DNA of 7,192 nucleotides. Source: Chrysiogenia bacterium (GTDB lineage Bacteria; JAGRBM01). Each line of letters begins with the position of its first letter. Position 1 is the stretch's first letter. Below are positions 1 to 6,036 of this stretch, in pieces. The DNA lies in the NCBI GenBank assembly GCA_020434085.1, contig JAGRBM010000539.1, positions 1-7,192 on the forward strand. Direction: 5' to 3'. The notes beneath the pieces are model-generated. The model was not told the origin of the DNA, did not search any database, and saw only the letters and a list, made by a program, of their open reading frames with translations. Position numbers and translations under genes: made by a program.

Positions 1-1682
1 CTGGGCTTGCGGGAGACCGGAGCCGGAACGCGCCTGCGACGAAGCAACAGCAACGCAGGCATCAGCACAAAGAGCCATGTGGCCCACCCCCAGCCGTTGC
101 TGCGGGGGTTGATCGTGCAGAAACCGCTGGAGCTGCTCGGGAAGAGTGCGTCCACGTCCAGAGCGAAGAGCTCGGTGAGCCCGTCGACATCGGATTGCTC
201 GACTGTCCGCGCCTTCGTCTGCCCTTCCCAGGCGTTGTAGAACATGGTCGCGACCGAATAACGTGACTGCGGTGCGTTGATTCCAGCCGACTCCGACGAG
301 TTGCGACAGGCATGCTCATCAGGACTGGTCAGCTCGAACTCCCGGCAGGGATGGTCGAGACCCACAAAGTGCCCCATTTCGTGAGTCATTATATTTTCAA
401 CGTCAAAAATTGAATATGGGACCGGATCTATCTTATCGGGAACGGTCATGGTTCCGGTGAATTTGGTCGGAGTGCCTCGATAACATAGCTGCGTGCCATC
501 GTCATCCACATCCGGGCTCGAAACCATTGGATCAACGGCCTCTTCGGGATTGATCGCATCGCGCAAAATCAGGCATTCGTAAGCCGGGTTGGCCGCAGTG
601 GCACCATTCGTAGTCCAACGCACAACCGAGTCTTCACCTGAATCGGTCAGCACCAAGTCCGCATTAAAAATGATGTCCGCTTCGGTGATGGTCCCCACCG
701 GACCGCCACCAATCAGGCCGCGCGTAATTGTCACTGCCAATGTGCGATCCGGATCAACGTCACCGCCACCGGCAGTGAGGAAATCCACCTGCTCAAACTG
801 GATACGATTACGCCCGTCACCGCCACCGTTGGCGATGGTATTGTCCGCAGTCGCTACGACCTTGCCCGCTACGCCCAGAAAGATGCGCCCTTGAGCGTCG
901 CGGGTCATCAGGAAGCGGTCACCACCGGGCTCAGAGTGCTGGACGTGATGAGTGCAAAGCTTTGTCGCCTCGGCCGCCGTGGCAACATCCGTAAAGTTGC
1001 CCCAACCGTCGGTGCTCACACTGGTGATCTTCATCCAACTGTCGAAATTGCCGGCACCGTCGACGCTCCAGGCGGGGAACACGCAGGTGCGATTTCCGGG
1101 ATTGAAATTTTCGGGATTCATCGCCGCGCCCTGCGTCGTTGAATTTTCGCTCGTCGCATTACCGGCCTTGTCTCCGTTGGCCATGATCAATGCCTCGGTC
1201 GGCGTGAGTGGCACGTAGGTCGGCATATTTTCGCAGTCATAACCATCCATGTTTTCCACGCCGTCACAGCCGGTAAAAAAATCCTGTCCCGCTATCGCGT
1301 TTTTCCGAATCTCGCGGTTCCACTGGTAGGCGGAGCGGCGCATGGCTTCCAGCAAATCGCTGGGTAGAATGCGCACGTTTTGATCGTTGGAGATCAACGC
1401 AAGGCAATCGCCCGCTCCCATTCCATCAGAGCAGAGGTCCATGAACGGCAATTCCAGATCGATCGTATCTCCGCTCAGCGGCCAGCGCGAGGGATAGCCC
1501 ACGAAGTTCGGGCCAACGTGATCCGGGCCGTTCCGGCCCAGGTGAAGAACGAAATAGGCGTTGAGGTTCGCATCGTTGGGATTGGTAAAGACCTGCGCCT
1601 GCGAGGCCGATGCGGCCGGAAGGCTCAGTGCCAAGGCCAGCGCGGCGGCGACAAAGCGGCGCATTGAGAATAGCTGGGTCAC
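1..1682 (-). CDS. Secreted matrixin-like zinc metallopeptidase with C-terminal sorting-type tail (3' end cut by window edge)
   Basis: The frame is open from GTG 1682 to the left edge (about 560 codons) with no stop. GTG 1682 is chosen because AAGGAG lies 6 nt upstream; the in-frame ATG at 1664 has no such site at proper distance. Residues 1-29 form a signal peptide (Met-Arg-Arg, an Ala/Leu-rich core, then an ALA/ASA-like cleavage region). The metzincin zinc motif HEMGHFVGLDH spans residues 434-444: His434, His438 and His444 would bind zinc and Glu435 would be the catalytic base. A Met-turn candidate is Met480 (VATMFYN), followed by SDVDGL, as in matrixins (MEROPS M10). The middle of the protein is Cys-containing and Asn/Gly-rich, and I do not recognise a domain there. 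The tail has Cys522, Asn-Pro, a Trp/Leu-rich stretch 531-547 and RRRR 548-551, resembling MYXO-CTERM or JDVT-CTERM sorting signals. The protein is therefore probably exported and anchored or processed at the cell surface. The substrate is unknown. The true end is probably just outside the window. Confidence 0.9.
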   Translation of the reverse strand, partial: MTQLFSMRRFVAAALALALSLPAASASQAQVFTNPNDANLNAYFVLHLGRNGPDHVGPNFVGYPSRWPLSGDTIDLELPFMDLCSDGMGAGDCLALISNDQNVRILPSDLLEAMRRSAYQWNREIRKNAIAGQDFFTGCDGVENMDGYDCENMPTYVPLTPTEALIMANGDKAGNATSENSTTQGAAMNPENFNPGNRTCVFPAWSVDGAGNFDSWMKITSVSTDGWGNFTDVATAAEATKLCTHHVQHSEPGGDRFLMTRDAQGRIFLGVAGKVVATADNTIANGGGDGRNRIQFEQVDFLTAGGGDVDPDRTLAVTITRGLIGGGPVGTITEADIIFNADLVLTDSGEDSVVRWTTNGATAANPAYECLILRDAINPEEAVDPMVSSPDVDDDGTQLCYRGTPTKFTGTMTVPDKIDPVPYSIFDVENIMTHEMGHFVGLDHPCREFELTSPDEHACRNSSESAGINAPQSRYSVATMFYNAWEGQTKARTVEQSDVDGLTELFALDVDALFPSSSSGFCTINPRSNGWGWATWLFVLMPALLLLRRRRVPAPVSRKP

Positions 1683-1688
1683 GAAAAA

Positions 1689-1694
1689 CTCCTT
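1689..1694 (-). promoter_or_regulatory. Ribosome binding site of the metallopeptidase gene
   Basis: AAGGAG on the minus strand is followed by six bases (TTTTTC) and then GTG at 1682. This strong match to the anti-Shine-Dalgarno sequence decides the start codon in favour of GTG over the ATG 18 bases further in. Confidence 0.8.
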
Positions 1695-1784
1695 GAAGTT
1701 GCTCACAGGGGCGGGAGATTGCGGAACACCCCCGCCCGGGGCTGCATGGAGACCTGTTCGAACTATGGCACAGGCTCCGCGGTC

Positions 1785-1790
1785 ATTCTA
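1785..1790 (-). promoter_or_regulatory. Possible -10 element of the metallopeptidase promoter
   Basis: The minus strand reads TAGAAT here, five of six matches to TATAAT. No good -35 hexamer sits 17 bases upstream (CGCCAA is there), which fits an activator-dependent promoter. The implied transcription start is near 1778, giving a leader of roughly 95 bases. This is sequence resemblance only. Confidence 0.35.
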
Positions 1791-1811
1791 GCCACCTTGC
1801 GGCGGCTTTGG

Positions 1812-1827
1812 CGTGAGCCAGTTCACG
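1812..1827. promoter_or_regulatory. CRP/FNR-family-like operator, CGTGA-N6-TCACG
   Basis: This is a perfect 5-bp inverted repeat (CGTGA, six-base spacer GCCAGT, TCACG). It keeps the GTGA-N6-TCAC core of the E. coli CRP consensus TGTGA-N6-TCACA. Its centre (1819.5) lies 41.5 bases upstream of the transcription start implied by the TAGAAT at 1790-1785 on the minus strand, which is the classical class II activator position. It is also about 94 bases upstream of the gltX start. Whether a CRP-type regulator of this organism binds it is inference. Confidence 0.35.
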
Positions 1828-1846
1828 ATTTCGCTCGCACATGCTG

Positions 1847-1877
1847 AGCAGGCGGCAGCTCTGCGAACGCGCCTGCT
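1847..1877. repeat. Inverted repeat just upstream of gltX
   Basis: AGCAGGC (1847-1853) is complementary to GCCTGCT (1871-1877). Within the 17-base loop, GCAG-CT-CTGC can pair again (1855-1864). It lies about 40-65 bases before the gltX start. It could be a leader hairpin or an operator, or a chance pairing in GC-rich DNA. It has no T-run, so it is not an intrinsic terminator. Confidence 0.2.
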
Positions 1878-1913
1878 TGCCGCGCCGGTGCAGACGGACT
1901 ACTTACCCGCTCC

Positions 1914-3329
1914 ATGAGCGACTCAAAGCCAGTTGTCACCCGTTTTGCCCCCTCTCCCACCGGTCCGCTGCACATCGGCGGCGCGCGCACGGCCCTCTAT
2001 AACTATCTGTTCGCCCGTGCCAACGGCGGGAAGTTCCTGATCCGCATGGAAGATACCGACCGCGAGCGTTCGCGCCGCGAGTTCGAGCGCGAGATTCTCG
2101 ACTCGCTCGCCTGGATGGGGATGAGCTGGGACGGTGACCCGCTCTACCAGAGTCAGCGCACCGAGGCATACCAGAAGACCGTCGAGCAGATGCTCGTCGA
2201 GGGAAAGGCCTACAAGGACTACACGCCGGCCGACAAGCTCGAAGAAATGCGGAAGGAAGCGCAGGCCAACAAACAGCCCTTTCTCTTCCGCGAGGAAATG
2301 GGAACGCCCGAGCCGCCAAGCGAAGATGCGCCCTTCGTCATTCGTTTCCGCTTTCCCTCCGAGGGAAAAGTCGGCTTCGACGATGCGGTCACCGGCCCGG
2401 TGGAGGCGCCCGCGCAGCAGTTCGACGATCTCATCCTCGTTCGCTCCGACGGCAACCCGGTCTTTCATCTCTGCAACGTGCTCGACGACATCCACCAGGG
2501 CGTCACCCATGTCATTCGCGGCAACGATCACCAGACCAACACCTTCAAGCACGTCGCGCTCTACGACGCACTCGGCGCGCCGCGCCCGGTCTTCGCGCAC
2601 ATCCCGCTGATCGCGGGGCCCGACGGCAAGAAGCTCTCCAAGCGCGACGCCGCGCGCAGCACCCTCGAATACAAGGAGCAGGGCTACCTGCCCGAAGCGC
2701 TCGTGAACTTCCTGGCGCGCATCGGCTGGGGCTACGGCGATGAAGAGGTCTTCTCCATGGAAGACCTGCTCAACAAGTTTGGACTCGAAGGCGTGGGAAA
2801 AAGCATGGGCGCCTTTAATCCCGAAAAGCTCGACTGGCTCAACCAGCACTGGATGGCCAAAGCCGACGACGCGCGGCTGGCAGCGCTCATGTCCGAGCAC
2901 CTGCGCCATGAGCCGGGGCTTTCCATCCCGCCCGACGATCATCTGGCGCGCATCGTCGCCGCGCAGAAAGAGCGCAACAAGACCGTGCGCGAAATGGCCG
3001 AAGCATCGTGGTATTTCTTCAAGCGTCCCAAGGAATACGACGCAAAGGCGCGCCAGAAGTTCCTGGGCGCCGAGAGCCTGGAACTGCTCGCCGAGTATGC
3101 AAAGCTCCTCGAAGCGCTCGCAAGCTTCGACGCGCAGGTGCTCGAAGACCTGACCAATGACTTTCTTGAGAAGAAAGAGCTCAAGCTCGGCAAGATCGCC
3201 CAGCCCCTTCGCGTGGCGCTCACCGGCGGTCCGGTGAGCCCCGGCATCTACGACGTCATGGAACTGCTGGGCAAGGACGAGGTCCTCGCCCGGCTCCAGC
3301 AGGCCCAGGACCTGGGCAGCGCGGCCTGA
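1914..3329 (+). CDS. gltX: Glutamyl-tRNA synthetase (class I aminoacyl-tRNA synthetase)
   Basis: This cytoplasmic enzyme joins glutamate to tRNA(Glu) using ATP; some homologues also charge tRNA(Gln). The product is 471 residues, the usual length for bacterial GluRS. The Rossmann-fold HIGH-type motif is PSPTGPLHIGG (13-23), with HIGG at 20-23. The second ATP-binding signature KLSKR is at 240-244, inside GPDGKKLSKRDAA. The region 190-215 (DDIHQGVTHVIRGNDHQTNT) is the family's conserved block. The C-terminal third is the helical anticodon-binding part. The zinc site of the E. coli type enzyme (three Cys and one His near residues 98-127) is missing: AYKDYTPADKLEE contains no Cys, and the only Cys in the protein is Cys187. 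ATG 1914 puts the N-terminus at the family position. No good Shine-Dalgarno sequence precedes it. Whether the enzyme is discriminating or non-discriminating cannot be read safely here. Confidence 0.97.
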   Translation: MSDSKPVVTRFAPSPTGPLHIGGARTALYNYLFARANGGKFLIRMEDTDRERSRREFEREILDSLAWMGMSWDGDPLYQSQRTEAYQKTVEQMLVEGKAYKDYTPADKLEEMRKEAQANKQPFLFREEMGTPEPPSEDAPFVIRFRFPSEGKVGFDDAVTGPVEAPAQQFDDLILVRSDGNPVFHLCNVLDDIHQGVTHVIRGNDHQTNTFKHVALYDALGAPRPVFAHIPLIAGPDGKKLSKRDAARSTLEYKEQGYLPEALVNFLARIGWGYGDEEVFSMEDLLNKFGLEGVGKSMGAFNPEKLDWLNQHWMAKADDARLAALMSEHLRHEPGLSIPPDDHLARIVAAQKERNKTVREMAEASWYFFKRPKEYDAKARQKFLGAESLELLAEYAKLLEALASFDAQVLEDLTNDFLEKKELKLGKIAQPLRVALTGGPVSPGIYDVMELLGKDEVLARLQQAQDLGSAA

Positions 3330-3335
3330 GAGATA

Positions 3336-3392
3336 CCCTCATTGCGCGCTCCCCCGTGGCGGGGGAGCTGTCCGGCAACGCCGGACTGAGGG
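3336..3392 (+). repeat. Cloverleaf-like double-hairpin palindromic element after gltX
   Basis: Three stems are visible. An outer CCCTCA (3336-3341) pairs with TGAGGG (3387-3392). Inside it, a perfect 9-bp hairpin GCTCCCCCG / CGGGGGAGC has a TGG loop (3348-3368). One base later comes a perfect 7-bp hairpin GTCCGGC / GCCGGAC with an AAC loop (3370-3386). The form resembles dispersed intergenic palindromic repeats common in proteobacterial genomes. It begins 6 bases after the gltX stop and may serve as a transcript end or 3' stabiliser. No T-run follows, so it is not a standard intrinsic terminator. No second copy is present in this window. Confidence 0.65.
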
Positions 3393-3433
3393 GGTGTCGG
3401 GCGCGGTGCAAAATCCCACGGCAATTCAGGCAT

Positions 3434-3457
3434 GGGTTTGGCAAGCCAAACCCCTAC
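3434..3457 (-). repeat. REP-like palindrome with 5' GTAG, copy 1
   Basis: Read on the minus strand, GTAG (3457-3454) is followed directly by a perfect hairpin, GGGTTTGGC, TT loop, GCCAAACCC (3453-3434). A GTAG or GGAG tetranucleotide directly 5' of a palindrome is the hallmark of REP sequences handled by RAYT (TnpA_REP) transposases. No such transposase is encoded in this window. It forms a head-to-head pair with the repeat at 3468-3491. Confidence 0.6.
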
Positions 3458-3467
3458 CCGATCACCG

Positions 3468-3491
3468 GCAGGGGCATGGTTTGCCATGCCC
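3468..3491 (+). repeat. REP-like palindrome, copy 2 (5' GCAG variant)
   Basis: GCAG (3468-3471) is followed directly by an 8-bp hairpin, GGGCATGG, TTTG loop, CCATGCCC (3472-3491). Aligned to the reverse complement of the repeat at 3434-3457 with its flanks, about 22 of 29 positions agree. The changed stem bases (CA...TG versus TT...AA) are compensatory. The two copies are 5' to 5', separated by about ten bases, like the inverted REP pairs (BIMEs) of enterobacteria. The copy ends about 57 bases before the sppA start. Confidence 0.6.
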
Positions 3492-3548
3492 ATTCACCGA
3501 ACGGCGAGGGTTCTCCCTTCCCGCGAGCTGCCTGCTAGACTCCCCGGC

Positions 3549-5288
3549 ATGCAGTATCTCAGCAAAGCCATTCTCTATCTCGTCAGCCTGATCCGCGCCG
3601 GTATTCGCAAGCTCTTTCTCGCGGTGCGCGGCTACAACGTGCTGCGCCTGCACCTGCACGGCCCCCTACCCGATCGCACCCGCGCGCCGGGGCTGATGGC
3701 CGCGTTCTCGGGAAGGCGCTTCGGTCCCGCGCTCCTCGACGTGCTCATTGCGCTGGACCGCGCGCGCCGCGACGAGCGCATCGAAGTCGTCACTGTCGAG
3801 ATCGAGTCGCTGGCCTGCGGCATGTCACGCGCCGAGGAGATCCGCCGCGCGCTTGCGCGCGTTCGCGAGGCCGGAAAGCGCGTGATCGCCGTGCTCGAAG
3901 AGCCCGGCATGGGCGAATACCTGGCGGCGCTCGGCGCCAGCGAGATCGTGCTCGCACCCGCGGGCTCACTCAACGTGAGCGGGCTTGCCTCCGAAGTAAT
4001 GTTCCTCAAGGGCCTTCTGGACAAGGCCGGCGTGGAAGCGCAGCTCGCCGCGCGCGGCAAGTACAAGAGCGCGCGCGAGATGTTTACTGAAGATGAGATG
4101 AGCGCGGCCAACCGGGAGATGACCGAAGCCCTGGTCGGCGATCTCTACGAGCAGCTCATCGCGGAAATCGCACGCCACCGCAAGATGGAGCCCGAGGCGG
4201 CCCGCGCCGCGCTCGATCGCGGGCCTTTTCTTGCCAGCGAGGCAGTCGAGCTGAGCCTCGTCGATCGCACCGGTTACCTGGATGACATCGACGAAGCGCT
4301 GGAGAAGGAACTTCCGAAGGTCCTGCCGCTCAAGCTACAGCCCTACCTGCGCGTGAGCGTCCCCGACGAGCGCGCGGCGACGGCGCGACCCACCCCCATC
4401 GCCATCGTGGAGGTGAGCGGTCACATCAAGAGCGGGCGCAGCACCCCCGGCTCCGACGGCACCATGCGCGCGACCGGCTCGCGCAGTTTCATTCACGAGC
4501 TCGAAAAGGCCGCCGCGCACCCGAGCGTCGAAGCGGTATTGCTGCGCATTGATTCCCCCGGCGGCAGCGGACTGGCCAGCGATCTCATGTGGCATGCCCT
4601 GGGCAAGGTGGCCAAGGACAAACCCGTCGTCATTTCCATGAGCAATGTCGCCGCCTCAGGCGGCTACTACGTGGCAGCGATTGCGCCGGGCTGCCCGATC
4701 CTTGCCACCGCCAGCACGATCACCGGCAGCATCGGCGTGCTCGGCGGCAAGTTCGCGCTGGGTGAGCTCTACGAGAAACTCGGCATCAAGAAGGAAATCA
4801 TCTCCCGCGGCGCGCGGGCGACCTATCACAGCGACTACCGACTCTACAGTGACGATGAGTTGCAAAAGCTGCGCGGCGACATCGATGCCTTCTACGTGGA
4901 CTTCGTCTCGAAGATGGCGCAGGCCCGCGCCCGCAGCTTCGACGATATCGACGCCGTGGCGCAGGGTCGCGTGTGGACCGGCAAGCAGGCGCTGGAGATC
5001 GGGCTGGTTGACGAACTGGGCGGGATGATCGATGCCTTCGACCTGCTGCGAAAGAAACTGCAGCTTCCCGAGTGGGCGCCGCTGGCGCTCATTGAAGCGC
5101 CCGGGCGCAAGCGGCGCTGGCCCCTTCGGCTGGAATGGAATTTCGAGGAGAGTCCGCTCTCAAAAAGTAAATATGGCGCCATTGGCGGTGCACTCGAAAG
5201 CGCGCTCTTTCGTCCCGCGCAGCTCGCCGCGCTCTTTGCGCGCGACCGCGTGCTGGCCCTGCTGCCCTTCGAGATCAACTTCCGCTAG
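3549..5288 (+). CDS. sppA: Signal peptide peptidase SppA, long two-domain (67 kDa) form, family S49
   Basis: This Ser/Lys protease of the inner membrane degrades signal peptides left after protein export. The product is 579 residues with two tandem S49 domains. In the N-terminal domain, GKYKSA (170-175) supplies the catalytic Lys173, equivalent to Lys209 of E. coli. In the C-terminal domain, DSPGGS (335-340) and AASGGYY (368-374) supply the nucleophile Ser370, equivalent to Ser409. The signature GRVWTGKQALEIGLVDELGG spans 473-492. ATG 3549 is chosen because the frame upstream to ATG 3432 is made of palindromic repeat DNA; the extended version is 618 residues, by coincidence the E. coli length. 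The N-terminus (residues 8-26) is hydrophobic but broken by Arg16, Arg20 and Lys21, so the membrane anchor is weak. The start has no clear Shine-Dalgarno sequence. The 3' end overlaps the converging gene by 14 bp. Confidence 0.93.
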   Translation: MQYLSKAILYLVSLIRAGIRKLFLAVRGYNVLRLHLHGPLPDRTRAPGLMAAFSGRRFGPALLDVLIALDRARRDERIEVVTVEIESLACGMSRAEEIRRALARVREAGKRVIAVLEEPGMGEYLAALGASEIVLAPAGSLNVSGLASEVMFLKGLLDKAGVEAQLAARGKYKSAREMFTEDEMSAANREMTEALVGDLYEQLIAEIARHRKMEPEAARAALDRGPFLASEAVELSLVDRTGYLDDIDEALEKELPKVLPLKLQPYLRVSVPDERAATARPTPIAIVEVSGHIKSGRSTPGSDGTMRATGSRSFIHELEKAAAHPSVEAVLLRIDSPGGSGLASDLMWHALGKVAKDKPVVISMSNVAASGGYYVAAIAPGCPILATASTITGSIGVLGGKFALGELYEKLGIKKEIISRGARATYHSDYRLYSDDELQKLRGDIDAFYVDFVSKMAQARARSFDDIDAVAQGRVWTGKQALEIGLVDELGGMIDAFDLLRKKLQLPEWAPLALIEAPGRKRRWPLRLEWNFEESPLSKSKYGAIGGALESALFRPAQLAALFARDRVLALLPFEINFR

Positions 5289-6036
5289 CGGGCATGGCAA
5301 TATCGCGGGCTTCAATGACTGCGTGGGTCCACTTGATGCCCTCGGCACTTCCGAAGACGACGATCACCGACGCCAGCACGACCAGCGCCGGGAGCAGCCA
5401 CCTGAGGTATTCGCGATCATCCTCTCCCACCTTGAAGGGCGGATAAGCGAGCATCGGCAGCACGTAGAGCTGCCCCAGCACGCACCAGAGAAGTGGGGAA
5501 GCAAAGAGCGCGTCGAGGCTGGAGGGCTTGATCAGGATCGTCGCCCCCACCCAGACAATACTGCCCACCACCCAGAGCCAGTTGTTGTTGATCAGTGCAT
5601 GGATGGTCAGACCGACCCCCATGCCAACGATCAGCAGAAGGCCCAGTGCCAGAGGCACAAACCAGACCCGCACGAGCTTGATGAAACCGGCTGCTTCTTC
5701 TTCGGTCGGAAGCGGCTGCCCACGTTCCTTGAACATGCGCACCAGTGTTTCCTGGATCGCCGCGTCGGTGGGGTCCTCGGGCGCGGGCGGCTCGATCTCT
5801 TTTTGTTTTTCGAGCTGCGCGCCGCGCTCGGCCGCCAGCAGCTCGCGGTCGCGCTCGCGCATCTCGTCTTCCACGTCGAGCACCTGGTTGCGGTATTCAG
5901 CCGGCACCTTGTTGATGTCGTCGGTGAAGTGGTTCGCCCCGCTCGAATCGGTCCACTTGTAGATCTCGGCAAAGGCCGCGGGCGCATGCGCCAGCAGGAA
6001 TGCGCCCAGCAACGCGATCAGCAGTTTGTTTTTCAC
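5275..6036 (-). CDS. DUF4124 domain protein with four predicted membrane segments
   Basis: The product is 253 residues. The start is GTG 6036, whose GTGA overlaps the stop of the preceding gene by 4 bp; the frame extends further upstream but only over that gene. Residues 1-23 are a signal peptide (Lys-rich start, Leu/Ala core, APAAFA end). The mature protein opens with EIYKWTDSSGANHFTDD (24-40), the typical DUF4124 pattern (xYKWxDxxGxxHFTD). A charged, probably coiled-coil stretch follows (about 50-82), then a Pro/Glu linker. Hydrophobic segments lie near 124-147, 153-169, 178-198 and 212-230. DUF4124 usually occurs in small periplasmic proteins, so fusion to a multi-pass membrane part is less usual. 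The likely topology is a periplasmic N-terminal domain and an inner-membrane C-terminal domain. The function is unknown. It is the last gene of the operon and ends inside sppA on the other strand. Confidence 0.85.
   Translation of the reverse strand: MKNKLLIALLGAFLLAHAPAAFAEIYKWTDSSGANHFTDDINKVPAEYRNQVLDVEDEMRERDRELLAAERGAQLEKQKEIEPPAPEDPTDAAIQETLVRMFKERGQPLPTEEEAAGFIKLVRVWFVPLALGLLLIVGMGVGLTIHALINNNWLWVVGSIVWVGATILIKPSSLDALFASPLLWCVLGQLYVLPMLAYPPFKVGEDDREYLRWLLPALVVLASVIVVFGSAEGIKWTHAVIEARDIAMPASGS

Noticed and set aside
1709-1737. GGGCGGG / CCCGCCC inverted repeat in the metallopeptidase leader
   Set aside because: The loop is 15 bases and only G/C runs pair, with no T-run; this is easily a chance pairing in GC-rich DNA.
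589-1791. Several short plus-strand frames between 589 and 1791
   Set aside because: They lie antisense to the metallopeptidase, whose continuous frame carries the HExxHxxGxxH motif and signal peptide.
1923-2942. Long minus-strand frame of 339 codons opposite gltX
   Set aside because: It is a typical antisense shadow of a GC-rich gene. The gltX frame has full family motifs, and the shadow shows no recognisable domain, export signal or supported start.
3248-3493. Minus-strand frames through the gltX-sppA gap
   Set aside because: Their peptides come from palindromic repeat DNA and the gltX end; such repeat-derived frames are common false genes.
5193-5212. CGAAAG...CTTTCG hairpin near the end of sppA as a terminator
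   Set aside because: The stem is only 6 bp, it lies inside coding sequence and no T-run follows.
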